NCBI RefSeq assembly: GCF_016862575.1
Contig: NZ_BONF01000009.1
Span: forward strand, 186,001 to 250,000
Length of the DNA stretch: 64,000 bases
Source of the DNA: Catellatospora bangladeshensis
GTDB lineage: Bacteria; Actinomycetota; Actinomycetes; Mycobacteriales; Micromonosporaceae
Reading direction: 5' to 3'
Made by a program: the position numbers and the translations under genes. The notes under the pieces are model-generated. The model made no database searches. It worked only from the letters and a program-made list of their open reading frames with translations, and had not been told where the DNA came from. Positions within the stretch are counted from its first letter, which is position 1. Every line of letters begins with the position of its first letter. Below, one piece after another: positions 46,187-54,933 of the stretch.

Positions 46187-47101
46187 GTGATCGCGATTCG
46201 TCTGCGCCGGATGCCGGCGATGCTGGTGCTCACGCTGCTCGCTGCCAGCGGCTGCGAGCAGGCCGCACCGGACGCGGGACCGGGGCCCGCGCCGAGCCCC
46301 AGCGCCGCGCCGGAGCCGGTGGAGACGCCCGCGCCGGGCGATCACCGGCTGAGCACCCGGTGGAACGGCAGGGACCGCACCTTCACCGTGCACGCGCCGC
46401 CGTCGTACGACGGGACGAAGCGGCTCCCGCTGGTGGTCGTCATGCACGCGTTCCCGGGCAGCGGCGACGCGGTCGCCGAGACCAGCGCCATGAGCGCCAA
46501 GGCCGACCGCGAGGGCTTCCTTGTCCTCTACCCCGACGGCTGGTCCGGCGGCATGAACGCGCTGATCTGCTGCGGCGACGAGGACGACGTCGGCCTGATC
46601 CGGACGCTCGTCGACCGGATGGTGCGGCGCTGGAAGGCCGATCCGGCGCGGGTGTACGCGACCGGCATCTCCAACGGCGGCGACATGTCCGTGCGGCTGG
46701 CGATCGAGCTGTCCGACGTGTTCGCGGCGGTCGCCCCGGTCAGCGGCGGCATCGGCGGGCGGGCGCTGAGCGATCCGGCGTACCGACCGGCGAAACCGGT
46801 CTCGCTGGTCACCTTCATCGGCGCGCAGGACCGCTACCACGCCCAGTTCACCGCAGGCCTGGCCGCGTGGCGCGAGCGGCTGGCCTGCACCCCGGACGGG
46901 CCGCACACGATCCGGCCCGCCAAGGGGCTCACGATCGAGCGGTTCAAGTGCGGCGACGGCAGCCGGGTGCTGGTCTACGACATCGCGGCGATGGGCCACA
47001 GCTGGCCGGGCGCGAAGCAGGGCGGCATGGCCCAGCCCGACGCGCCGGTCGCCGCGACGGACGCGATGTGGGACTTCTTCAAGGCGCACACCAGAGCCTG
47101 A
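46187..47101 (+). CDS. Alpha/beta hydrolase lipoprotein (PHB depolymerase/LpqC-like)
   Basis: A 304-residue secreted esterase. An N-terminal lipoprotein signal ends LLAASGC; a Pro/Ala linker follows. The esterase domain (from about residue 65) has LPLVVVMHAFPGSGDAVAET, the nucleophile elbow GISNGGDMSVRLA, and the active-site His in AMGHSWPGAKQGG. It resembles the esterase/PHB-depolymerase family that includes LpqC. The GTG at 46187 is the best start; an internal ATG at 46211 would shorten the signal. The true substrate is not known. Confidence 0.85.
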   Translation: MIAIRLRRMPAMLVLTLLAASGCEQAAPDAGPGPAPSPSAAPEPVETPAPGDHRLSTRWNGRDRTFTVHAPPSYDGTKRLPLVVVMHAFPGSGDAVAETSAMSAKADREGFLVLYPDGWSGGMNALICCGDEDDVGLIRTLVDRMVRRWKADPARVYATGISNGGDMSVRLAIELSDVFAAVAPVSGGIGGRALSDPAYRPAKPVSLVTFIGAQDRYHAQFTAGLAAWRERLACTPDGPHTIRPAKGLTIERFKCGDGSRVLVYDIAAMGHSWPGAKQGGMAQPDAPVAATDAMWDFFKAHTRA

Positions 47102-47129
47102 GCGCGGCAGGCGATCCGCGATCCCGGGC

Positions 47130-47334
47130 TCAGTCCAGCAGCCACATCCGCAGCTGGGCGCCGTACGGCGTCAGCAGCAGCACCGGGATCGGCCAGCCCG
47201 GCGAGGTCGCCGGTGCCGACGGCCGCCGACAGCAGCGGCAGCACCGAGCCGACGAAGACCACCGTGACGAGAGCGAACTGGAACCAGAGGATGATCCGGG
47301 CACCGCGCAGGGTGCCGGTGGCGCGGCCGTCCAT
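47130..47334 (-). pseudogene. Possible frameshifted small membrane protein gene
   Basis: From the ATG at 47334 the reading frame gives MDGRATGTLRGARIILWFQF then a membrane helix VTVVFVGSVLPLL. In the next frame the last part reads PIPVLLLTPYGAQLRMWLLD followed by a stop at 47130. Without a shift the first frame runs on into the opposite-strand hydrolase gene. One extra or missing base near 47190-47205 would join them into a protein of about 67 residues. It may be a real mutation or a sequence error. Confidence 0.4.
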
Positions 47335-47374
47335 CGGCGCAACGCCACGGCACGGCGGCCGCCCGCGCGGTCCC

Positions 47375-47995
47375 TCACGGGCCGGCCAGGACCCGCACCA
47401 GACTCGCGGTGTCGGTGATCTCGTTGGCGCAGGTGGGGCCGTTGATCTCGTGCGCGGCGTGCATCGCCTCGGCGGTGTACGCCGCGGTGGCGTCGCGGAC
47501 CAGGGTGACGTGGTAGCCGTGCTCCATGCCGAACCGGGCGGTGGACTCCACGCACGTGTTGGCGAGCAGCCCGATGAGGATGATCCGGTCGAGGCCGCGC
47601 TGGGTGAGCTGCACGTCGAGGTCGGTGTTGGCGAAGCCGCTCTGCGCCCAGTGCTCGTGCAGCAGCACGTCACCGGGCTCGGGCTCGAAGTCGGGATGCC
47701 ACTGCCCGCCCCAGCTGTCCGCCGCGAACAGCTGCAGCTTCGCCGCGCGCTGCAGGTACGGCGTGGCGTTGCGCCAGTTCTCGTAGTCGCCGGGCCGCCA
47801 GCGGCGGTGGCGGGAGTAAAGGACCGTGATCCCGGCGGCGCGGGCCGCGACGACGATCTCGCGCATGTGCTCGTGCAGGTGCACGGACTCGGCGACGTCC
47901 TTGAGGCGGGGCCACAGCTTGCCGCCCTCGCTCATGAAGTCGTTGTACGGGTCCGTGATGATCAAGCCGGTGCTACCGCTGTCGTACACCGCCAT
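47375..47995 (-). CDS. Isochorismatase-like cysteine hydrolase
   Basis: A 206-residue protein of the isochorismatase fold. The catalytic Asp is in LIITDPYNDF (about residue 15) and the nucleophile Cys is in GLLANTCVESTARFGMEHGY (about residue 148). The region that usually holds the catalytic Lys reads VLLHEHWAQSGFANTDLDVQ; the Lys position appears to be His. GGGGGCGAG precedes the ATG and a TAGGCT box lies further upstream. The substrate is unknown. Confidence 0.85.
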   Translation of the reverse strand: MAVYDSGSTGLIITDPYNDFMSEGGKLWPRLKDVAESVHLHEHMREIVVAARAAGITVLYSRHRRWRPGDYENWRNATPYLQRAAKLQLFAADSWGGQWHPDFEPEPGDVLLHEHWAQSGFANTDLDVQLTQRGLDRIILIGLLANTCVESTARFGMEHGYHVTLVRDATAAYTAEAMHAAHEINGPTCANEITDTASLVRVLAGP

Positions 47996-48112
47996 GCTCG
48001 CCCCCGGAAGCGCAGGTCACCCGAGCCTACGCCGGGCCGGTCCGGGGTGGGGCGGCAACGCGGGAGGTACGCTGCGGCACTGACACGGGTGCGGACGCGA
48101 GGAGGCGGCGCG

Positions 48113-48823
48113 ATGGTGACGCGGGTGGCGATGTGGTCGGGGCCGCGCAACGTGTCCACCGCGCTGATGCGCAGCTTCGGCGCCCGGCCGGACACGGCCG
48201 TGGTCGACGAGCCGCTGTACGCGTACTACCTGGCCGCCACCGGCCTGGACCACCCGGGGCGCGACGCGGTGCTGGCGAGCCAGCCGCAGCGCTGGCAGGA
48301 CGTCGCCGCGCAGCTCACCGGCCCGCTGCCGGAGGGCGTGACGGTGCACTACCAGAAGCACATGACCCACCACCTGCTGCCGGAGGTGGGCCGGGACTGG
48401 CTGAGCGCGCTCGCGAACGCGTACCTGATCCGCGACCCGGCGCACGTGGTGGCGTCGTACGCGAAGGTGCGCGGCGAGCCGACCCTGGCCGACCTGGGTT
48501 ACGTCCAGCAGGCGGAGATCTTCCGGGCGCACGGCGGCCCCGTGGTGGACTCGGCCGACCTGCTGCGCGATCCGGCCGGGGTGCTGTCGAAGCTTTGCGC
48601 CGCGCTCGGCATCGCCTGGGATCCGGCGATGCTGAGCTGGGCGCCCGGCCCGCGCGACACCGACGGCGTGTGGGCGCCGCACTGGTACGCCTCGGTCGAG
48701 GCGTCGACCGGCTTCGCCGCGTACGACCCCGCCCCGGCCCGGGTGCCCGACCGGCTGCGCCACCTCGTCGAGGCCGCGCAGCCGTACTACGCCGAGCTGC
48801 ACGCCCACCGCGTCACCGCCTGA
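48113..48823 (+). CDS. Sulfotransferase-like P-loop protein
   Basis: A 236-residue P-loop protein with a PAPS-site-like motif near the N-terminus: VAMWSGPRNVSTALMRSFGA, then TAVVDEPLYAYYLAATG and AYLIRDPAHVVASYAKV (3'-phosphate-site-like region). It belongs to the sulfotransferase-like family whose plant member is fused to a class IV aminotransferase. The ATG has GAGGAGG nine bases upstream. It converges on the aminotransferase gene five bases away. Transfer of sulfate is not shown. Confidence 0.83.
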   Translation: MVTRVAMWSGPRNVSTALMRSFGARPDTAVVDEPLYAYYLAATGLDHPGRDAVLASQPQRWQDVAAQLTGPLPEGVTVHYQKHMTHHLLPEVGRDWLSALANAYLIRDPAHVVASYAKVRGEPTLADLGYVQQAEIFRAHGGPVVDSADLLRDPAGVLSKLCAALGIAWDPAMLSWAPGPRDTDGVWAPHWYASVEASTGFAAYDPAPARVPDRLRHLVEAAQPYYAELHAHRVTA

Positions 48824-48828
48824 GGCGG

Positions 48829-49728
48829 CTACAGCACCTGCGTGCCCGAGCTGCGCGCGTGGGCCTGGTAGACCTCGGCGAGCTGCTTGGTCACGGGGCC
48901 GATGTTCCCGTCGCCGAGCACCCGGCCGTCGAGCTGGGTGACGCCGGCGATCTCGCCCATGGTGCCGGTGCAGAACACCTCGTCGGCGGAGTACATCTCG
49001 GCCAGGGAGATGTCGCGCACCTCGACGTCGAGCCCGGCCTGCGCGGCGAGGGTGAGCACGGTGGCCCGGGTGATGCCCTCCGGGCAGGCGACCGTGCGCG
49101 GGGTGGCCAGCACGCCGCCGATCATCGCGAACAGGTGGGTGGCGTTGGTCTCGGCGACGAAGCCCCGCCCGTCGAGCATGAGCGCGTCGTCGGCCCCGGC
49201 GAGGGTCGCCTCCATCTTCGCCAGGATCGAGTTGATCAGGTTGTTGTGGTGGATCTTCGGGTCGAGCACGTCCGGGCCGGGCCGGCGCACGCTGGAGGTG
49301 GCCAGCTTGAGCCCCGTGGTGTCGTACACCGGCGCCTTGTGCTCGGCCAGCACGATCAGGGTGCAGCCGGCCTGGTTGAGGCGCGGGTCCATACCGCTGG
49401 TGATCTTGACGCCGCGGGTCAGGGTGAGCCGCAGGTGCACGCCGTCGCTCATGTCGTTGGCGCGCAGCGTCTCGGTGATCGCCGCGGTGATGTCGGCGTC
49501 GGACGGCACGGCGGCGAAGCCGAGCGCGGCGGCCGAGCGGCGCAGCCGGGCCAGGTGCGCGTCCAGCGCGAAGATCCGGCCGTGGTAGAGGCGCAGGCCC
49601 TCCCAGACCGCGTCGCCGCCCTGCACCACCGAGTCGAACGGGGAGATCCCCGGCTCGTCCCGGTGGCGCAGGACGCCGTTGACCCAGTACCGCAGGTCGG
49701 CGTTGCGGGCGTCGTAGCGCTGAAGCAT
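48829..49728 (-). CDS. ilvE: Class IV aminotransferase (branched-chain type)
   Basis: A 299-residue PLP enzyme. It has ISPFDSVVQGGDAVWEGLRL, the Lys region LDPKIHHNNLINSILAKMEA, and the phosphate-binding ETNATHLF motif plus EVFCTGTMGEIAGVTQLDGR. These match branched-chain aminotransferases, but D-alanine aminotransferase or aminodeoxychorismate lyase activity cannot be excluded from motifs. GAGGAG lies six bases before the ATG. It faces the sulfotransferase-like gene. Confidence 0.88.
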   Translation of the reverse strand: MLQRYDARNADLRYWVNGVLRHRDEPGISPFDSVVQGGDAVWEGLRLYHGRIFALDAHLARLRRSAAALGFAAVPSDADITAAITETLRANDMSDGVHLRLTLTRGVKITSGMDPRLNQAGCTLIVLAEHKAPVYDTTGLKLATSSVRRPGPDVLDPKIHHNNLINSILAKMEATLAGADDALMLDGRGFVAETNATHLFAMIGGVLATPRTVACPEGITRATVLTLAAQAGLDVEVRDISLAEMYSADEVFCTGTMGEIAGVTQLDGRVLGDGNIGPVTKQLAEVYQAHARSSGTQVL

Positions 49729-49808
49729 GGCTGATCTCCTCGTGACGTCGGCGCCCCAAGGAGATCACGCGCTGCCCGGCCGGGCCTGCACCGGGGCCCG
49801 GGCGGGCG

Positions 49809-50321
49809 TCAGCCCATCGTCTTCTGGCCGTCGAGCGTCTCGCGGATGATGTCGGCGTGCCCGGCGTGCTGGGACGTCTCGGCGATGATGTGCAGCAGCA
49901 CCCGGCGCACCGACCAGGCCGCGCCCTGCTCGAACCAGGGCGCCTCCGGCAGCGGGTGCGCGGTGTCCAGGTCGAGCGTGGCCACCAGCTCGTCGGTGTG
50001 CCGAGCGACCTCCTCGTATGCCTTCAGCAGGCTCTCGACGGTCTCCCCCGGGACCATCCGGAACCCGTCGGCCCAGTCGTTCTCGCCGTCGGCGCCGCTC
50101 ATCGCCGACGCGCCCTCGACCGCGAAGCGCGCCCACTGCCGCTCGGTCAGCGTCACGTGCTTGATCAGCCCGCCCACGCTGAGCGCGCTCGTGGTCGGGG
50201 TCGCGGACGCCTGCTCGTCGGTCAGCCCCTGCGCGGTGAAGCGCAGGAAGTAGCGGTGCTTGGCCAGCGTCTCCAGCAGGTCGGCGCGCTCGCGGGTCAG
50301 GGTCTTCGCGGACACGGACAT
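49809..50321 (-). CDS. DinB-family (DUF664-type) protein
   Basis: A 170-residue four-helix DinB-like protein: GGLIKHVTLTERQWARFAVE carries the first metal-His and VRRVLLHIIAETSQHAGHAD the others (the HxxxH-type site). The start at 50321 has GGGGGA upstream; the frame extends further but that is not supported. Family members are likely thiol-dependent metalloenzymes or orphan; the substrate is unknown. Confidence 0.9.
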   Translation of the reverse strand: MSVSAKTLTRERADLLETLAKHRYFLRFTAQGLTDEQASATPTTSALSVGGLIKHVTLTERQWARFAVEGASAMSGADGENDWADGFRMVPGETVESLLKAYEEVARHTDELVATLDLDTAHPLPEAPWFEQGAAWSVRRVLLHIIAETSQHAGHADIIRETLDGQKTMG

Positions 50322-50418
50322 GGTGCATCCCCCATCGATCGGTTGATTCCCCCACACCGTAGGCCGCTGGTCTGACATTCCGCCGTATTGCGGACGGCCC
50401 GGCCGGTCCGGCGGCGGG

Positions 50419-51825
50419 TCAGCCGCTCAGCGGCAGCACCCGGGCGATGCGGATCGAGGAGCTGCCCGAGCCCGCCGCCGGGTAGGCGGCGCTGCCGTCC
50501 GGGTACGGCTTGAACGCCTGGTAGTCGTGGTCCCTGACGCCGATGGTGAACCGGCCGCCCACGGCTTTGCCGCCGGCCGTGTCGTACACCTGGGCGGCGA
50601 TCGACGAGCCCGACGCCCAGGCCAGCAGCATCCGGCCCGGCCCGTAGGCCACCAGGTGCGGATGCGACGAGCGCACCCCGGTCCGCACGGTCGCGTCGGC
50701 GCGGCCGGTGGTGAAGCGCTCCAGCCGCACCTGCCCGCCCTGGCTCCACGCCGTCCAGTAGCCCTTCTGCGCGGCCAGCACCAGGTCGCCGCCGAACAGG
50801 GCGCCGTCGCAGGTCCCGGCGGCCACCGTCCGGTACGGGTCGGGCTGCGCGATACGGCAGCCGTTGTCGGTCGCGCAGACCATCACGAACCGGCTGACGC
50901 GCGGGTCCCACACGATGCGGGTGGTCCAGCTGTGGCTGCACCCGACCTCGAACGCGTCCCGGTGCCGGGAGACCAGGTCGCCCTCGGCGTCGACCACCTG
51001 CATCCGGTCGCCCTCGTGGATGTCCACGCAGTTGCCGTTGCGGACGGTGATGGCCACGCCGAAGTACGCCGCGTAGTTCCTCCCGTCGGTGGCCAGCCGC
51101 CCGTGGTGCTGGTACCACCAGACGAACCGGGCGCCGTCGTCGTAGCCCCGGCGGCCGCCGCCCAGGTTGGTGACCTGCCGCTCCCACACCTGGCGGCCCG
51201 TGGTGTCGAAGCGGATCATGTGCATCGTGTTGCACGGGCTGGACGAGCCGCCGCACAGCGGGCCGCTGCCGCACTCGCCGCGCCGGGTGACCAGCAGCAC
51301 CCCGCCCGTCGCGTCGGCGTGCACGTCCTGCAGGTCGATGCCGGCGAAGCTGGTGGGGGTCCCGACCAGACGGTCCGCGCAGTCGAGCCGTCCCAGGTGG
51401 ACGCGTTTGTCGGTGCCCAGCCAGGCCAGCCAGGAGCCGCCGTTCGGGTCGGCCGCCAGGGCCATCGGCAGCGGTTCGGTGTCGCCCTCGCGGCCGTAGC
51501 CGACCACCCGCGTACCGAGCTTGACCTCGGTGACCCGCACCGCCGGGGCGGGTGCGGCGGGCCTGGCGCAGCCGCCCACGGCCGACGGTGAGGGCGCGGC
51601 CGAGGCGGACGCGGTCACCGCCGCCGACGCGGAGGCCGTGCCGGTGGCCTGAGCGGACGGGACCTCGGGGTCGGCCGCGCCGGCCGTCAGGGCGGTCAGG
51701 GAGAACGCGGCGGCCACGCTCAGCGCCGTGACGGCGGCGACGCCCCCGACGATGAACAGGACACGGCGCTGCCGGGACATGCGGCTGCGGTGACGCCCCG
51801 ACCGGGGCGGCACGGTGAGACTCAT
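50419..51825 (-). CDS. Membrane-anchored extracellular protein
   Basis: A 468-residue protein. A basic N-terminus is followed by a membrane anchor at about residues 21-45 (VLFIVGGVAAVTALSVAAAF), then an Ala/Ser/Thr-rich linker and a beta-rich domain starting CARPAAPAPAVRVTEVKLGT. Repeats such as GGSWLAWLGTDKRVHLGRLD and DATGGVLLVTRRGECGSGPL suggest blade-like units, though no clear propeller family is named. Several Cys probably form disulphides. AGGAAGGG precedes the start. Function unknown. Confidence 0.8.
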   Translation of the reverse strand: MSLTVPPRSGRHRSRMSRQRRVLFIVGGVAAVTALSVAAAFSLTALTAGAADPEVPSAQATGTASASAAVTASASAAPSPSAVGGCARPAAPAPAVRVTEVKLGTRVVGYGREGDTEPLPMALAADPNGGSWLAWLGTDKRVHLGRLDCADRLVGTPTSFAGIDLQDVHADATGGVLLVTRRGECGSGPLCGGSSSPCNTMHMIRFDTTGRQVWERQVTNLGGGRRGYDDGARFVWWYQHHGRLATDGRNYAAYFGVAITVRNGNCVDIHEGDRMQVVDAEGDLVSRHRDAFEVGCSHSWTTRIVWDPRVSRFVMVCATDNGCRIAQPDPYRTVAAGTCDGALFGGDLVLAAQKGYWTAWSQGGQVRLERFTTGRADATVRTGVRSSHPHLVAYGPGRMLLAWASGSSIAAQVYDTAGGKAVGGRFTIGVRDHDYQAFKPYPDGSAAYPAAGSGSSSIRIARVLPLSG

Positions 51826-52010
51826 CGGTATGTTGCCCTTCCTCGCAGGGTGACGGCGGAACGGCGATCGGGGCAGAGGGCCGAGGATGTCACACCCCCA
51901 CCAGGCGTGCCAGTTGCCGAGGTGAGAGGCGCGTGGGGCGTCCGGCACGACTACCATCGGAGGCTGACGGATCGTTTTGTGCACTCAGCGAGGTCCCGTT
52001 CGAGGCGGCG

Positions 52011-53282
52011 ATGTCTATGCCCGCTGTGAATGACGATTTCAGCGCTTTGCTGGCAGATCGGGAGGTTTACCCCGTTTTCCAGCCGATCGTCTCGCTCCGT
52101 GATGAGCAGACGGTCGGGTACGAGGCGCTCGCACGCGGTCCGGCCGACAGCCTGTACCACGCGCCGCTGGCTCTGTTCGCCGAGGCGGAACGCCGCGGGG
52201 TGCTGGCGGAGCTGGACTGGGTGTGCGGCATCAACGCCTGCGCCCGATTCCTCGACTCGGGCGTGCGCGACGTGCCGCTGTTCCTCAATGTGGATCCGGC
52301 GACCTTCGGCACCCCGTGCCCCATCGATCTGCTGCCCACCTACCAGCACGCGCTGCAGGAGCTGAACCTGGTTCTCGAGATCACCGAGCGCCGGGCCGGG
52401 GATCCCGCGGCGATCCTGCACGCGGTCACCTCGTTCCGGCAGCGGGGTGGGCGGATCGCGATCGACGACGTCGGCGTCAACCCGTTCAGCCTCAACATGA
52501 TCTCGGTACTGGCGCCCGACGTGATCAAGCTGGACCGCAGCATCACGCAGAGCCGAGTGCCCGGGTGGGCCCGCACCTTCGTGATCAACTCAGTGTGCGC
52601 GGAGGCGGCCGCCACCGGCGCCGCGGTGCTCTGCGAGGGCATCGAGACCCCGGAGGACCTGGAGGCGGCCCGCGCGATGGGCGCGACGTTCGGCCAGGGC
52701 TGGCTCTTCGGCAAGCCCGGCCCGCTGCCCGCCGTCGAGGTGCCGCTGTCGGCCGAGGCGCTCCCCCGGGTCGACCCCTACCCTGTCTGCGCGACCACCC
52801 CGTTCTCGGTGGCGGGCGAGCGGGCGCGCGCACTGCGCATGAGCCGGCGCATGCTGACTCCGATGTGTGCGCTGCTGGAGGACATGGCCCTGCACACCGA
52901 CGCGGTCCGGCTGCTGCTGGCCGCGGCCCCCGCCAGCACGCCGTTCTCCGAGCAGGACTGGATGACGTACTCCCACATCGCCCAGCGCGGGGTCGCCGTG
53001 GCCGTGCTGGGGCAGGAGTCACCCGCTCCGCTGGGTGCCGGGGTGCACGTGGTGCCGCTGCCGGAGGACGATCCGCTGCAGGAGGAGCGGGCCCTGATCG
53101 CCGTGGGCAGCTACTTCGCCGCCGCGCTGATCGCCCGGCAGGCCGAGCCGGAGCGGCACCCGCTCGACGGCGAGACGCAGCTCTACGATGCGGTGCTGAC
53201 CTACGATCGCCGGCTCGTCATCGAGGCGCTGCACACGCTCGTCGGGCGGCTCAACTCGCTGCCGGTCGACATCGCGGGGTGA
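52011..53282 (+). CDS. EAL-domain c-di-GMP phosphodiesterase with C-terminal DICT-like domain
   Basis: A 423-residue protein. The EAL domain (about residues 10-250) keeps the catalytic set: YEALARG, FLNVDP, LEITERRAGD, RIAIDDVGVN (DD motif), IKLDRSI and LCEGIETPEDLE, then QGWLFGKP. All metal-binding positions appear filled, so it should hydrolyse cyclic di-GMP. The second half (about 270-420) looks like a DICT sensory domain (RRMLTPMCALLEDMALHTDA). There are no GGDEF or membrane segments. The ATG has GAGGCGG upstream. Confidence 0.87.
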   Translation: MSMPAVNDDFSALLADREVYPVFQPIVSLRDEQTVGYEALARGPADSLYHAPLALFAEAERRGVLAELDWVCGINACARFLDSGVRDVPLFLNVDPATFGTPCPIDLLPTYQHALQELNLVLEITERRAGDPAAILHAVTSFRQRGGRIAIDDVGVNPFSLNMISVLAPDVIKLDRSITQSRVPGWARTFVINSVCAEAAATGAAVLCEGIETPEDLEAARAMGATFGQGWLFGKPGPLPAVEVPLSAEALPRVDPYPVCATTPFSVAGERARALRMSRRMLTPMCALLEDMALHTDAVRLLLAAAPASTPFSEQDWMTYSHIAQRGVAVAVLGQESPAPLGAGVHVVPLPEDDPLQEERALIAVGSYFAAALIARQAEPERHPLDGETQLYDAVLTYDRRLVIEALHTLVGRLNSLPVDIAG

Positions 53283-53315
53283 GCCGCGCGACGACCCCGA
53301 CGAAAGGGGACGGCC

Positions 53316-53747
53316 GTGCCGCCCGCCTATCTGCGCTACTACCGGCCGCACACCCACGCCGAGGTGGGCGGCGAGATCACCGAACCGGCCGAGGTCGAGC
53401 GCCTGGGTGACCTGGCGCTGGCCGAGCACGCCGCGGCAGGGGTCGGCTACCTGCCTGGGCTCACGTTGTGGCGGGACGCCGACACCCCCGAGGACTCGCT
53501 GGGCATCTGCGTGGCGGCCGACGGGTGGGCGCTGATCCATACCGACGACGACCTGTTCCAGCAGGTGACCCGCGGAGGCCGGGCGCCCGACGGGACCAGG
53601 CGCCGGGTGGCCTGGGACGACTTCCTAACCGTCCCCACCGCCTGCTTCCTCGACCGGGGTCAGGCCGTCGCCGCAATACGGCTGTGGTGGCGCGGCGGCG
53701 ACGTGCGCGGCTCCGGCCTGTTCTCAAACGACCTCGACACGGCCTGA
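53316..53747 (+). CDS. Small protein, possibly Imm1-like immunity protein
   Basis: A 143-residue soluble protein with many Trp and Asp residues: GDLALAEHAAAGVGYLPGLT, then DDDLFQQVTRGG and WDDFLTVPTACFLDRGQAVA, and IRLWWRGGDVRG. The late LDRGQAVAAIRLWWRGG and layout resemble Imm1-type immunity proteins, but no toxin is nearby. The GTG start has AAAGGGGA upstream. It follows the EAL gene by 33 bases and may be cotranscribed. The assignment is tentative. Confidence 0.72.
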   Translation: MPPAYLRYYRPHTHAEVGGEITEPAEVERLGDLALAEHAAAGVGYLPGLTLWRDADTPEDSLGICVAADGWALIHTDDDLFQQVTRGGRAPDGTRRRVAWDDFLTVPTACFLDRGQAVAAIRLWWRGGDVRGSGLFSNDLDTA

Positions 53748-53758
53748 CCGCCGAACCA

Positions 53759-53788
53759 TTGACAGGCGCGGATCGCCGCCGTTACTGT
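53759..53788 (+). promoter_or_regulatory. Strong housekeeping-type promoter
   Basis: TTGACA (53759-53764) and TACTGT (53783-53788) are separated by 18 bases. The start site should lie near 53795, giving a 35-base leader with GGAG before the ATG at 53830. This is the clearest -35/-10 pair in the window. Confidence 0.65.
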
Positions 53789-53829
53789 GCGTCGCAATTA
53801 GACAGGAAACCTTACAGTATGGAGTGATC

Positions 53830-54846
53830 ATGCGGCGCCTCGTCCTCCTCGCCGTGCTGGCCGCGGCGACCGCCGTCGCCCTGCCCTCCCCGGCCCACGC
53901 CGGCGCGGGCGGCCTCGCCGCGAACGGCTCCTTCGAACAGGCCCGCTACCCCGAGCACACCACGGTGTCGGCCTGGGACTGTGAGCCCGGCACCGGCCAG
54001 GCCGGCCCGGCCCGCACCGGCGCACGCTCGCTCACCGGGACGCCGACCGAGACCTCCCTGGCCCGCTGCGCGCAGACCGTGCCGGTGCAGCCGGGCGCGA
54101 GCTACACGCTGACCGCCTGGGTGCGCGGCGGATACGCCTTCCTCGGCCACGACCACGGTGTCGCCTGGACCCCGCCCAGCGGCGCCTGGACCCAGCTGTC
54201 GACCACGTTCACGGCCACCGCCGACACCGTGCGGATCTACCTGCACGGCTGGTACGCGCAGGACGCGTACCAGGCCGACGACGTCGTGCTGAGCGGCCCG
54301 GACAGCACCGTGCGCGTGCCTGCGGCGCCCGCGATGCCGCTGCCGGACGAGACGACCAGCCACTCGGTCCGGCTGAGCTGGATCGAGTCGCCGGGCGCGG
54401 CCGCCTACCGGATCTACCGTGACGGGGTCCTCCTGCGCTCGGTCACCACCGCGAGCGAGGTGGTCGACGGGCTCACCCCGGGCACGGGATACTCCTTCCA
54501 CGTCACCGCGGTGAACCGGGCCGGCGAATCCCAGCCCACCGCCCCGGTGGCGGTCAACACGATGGCGGCGCAGAGCCAGGTGCCCCCGGCCACCCGGTCG
54601 CTGGTGGCCTCGGCGCAGGCGTACCAGGCATGGCTGGCCTGGGAGGCGGTGCAGACCGCGACCGACGGCTACCGGATCTACCGCGACGGGCAGCTCGTCG
54701 GCTGGTCCTACGGGCCCGCGTTCACGGCCACCGGGCTGCGGCACGGCACGCTCTACACGTTCCAGGTCACCGCGCTCAACTCGGCGGGCGAGTCGGTGCG
54801 CTCGGCGCCGGTCCAGGTGATGACGTGGCAGGTGCCCGGCGCGTGA
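53830..54846 (+). CDS. Secreted protein with two fibronectin type III domains
   Basis: A 338-residue exported protein. The signal peptide is MRRLVLLAVLAAATAVALPS ending near AHA. A CBM/galactose-binding-like beta domain (about residues 28-155: SYTLTAWVRGGYAFLGHDHG) comes first. Two FN3 domains follow (about 165-255 and 258-335), each with SxxLSW/AWLAW, YRIYRDG and TGYSFHVTAVNRAGES/LYTFQVTALNSAGES motifs. Such proteins commonly bind carbohydrates or cell walls; no catalytic domain is attached. A good promoter lies upstream. Confidence 0.9.
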   Translation: MRRLVLLAVLAAATAVALPSPAHAGAGGLAANGSFEQARYPEHTTVSAWDCEPGTGQAGPARTGARSLTGTPTETSLARCAQTVPVQPGASYTLTAWVRGGYAFLGHDHGVAWTPPSGAWTQLSTTFTATADTVRIYLHGWYAQDAYQADDVVLSGPDSTVRVPAAPAMPLPDETTSHSVRLSWIESPGAAAYRIYRDGVLLRSVTTASEVVDGLTPGTGYSFHVTAVNRAGESQPTAPVAVNTMAAQSQVPPATRSLVASAQAYQAWLAWEAVQTATDGYRIYRDGQLVGWSYGPAFTATGLRHGTLYTFQVTALNSAGESVRSAPVQVMTWQVPGA

Positions 54847-54920
54847 GGCGCTCGCGCCGACGCAGCGCATCCGGTCCATCGCAGCACGTCACAGGTCTCG
54901 CGTTGTCGCCTGCGCGGCAC

Positions 54921-54926
54921 TAACCT
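54921..54926 (+). promoter_or_regulatory. -10 box, leaderless, for the gene at 54934
   Basis: TAACCT ends seven bases before the ATG. Confidence 0.5.
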
Positions 54927-54933
54927 CCACCGA

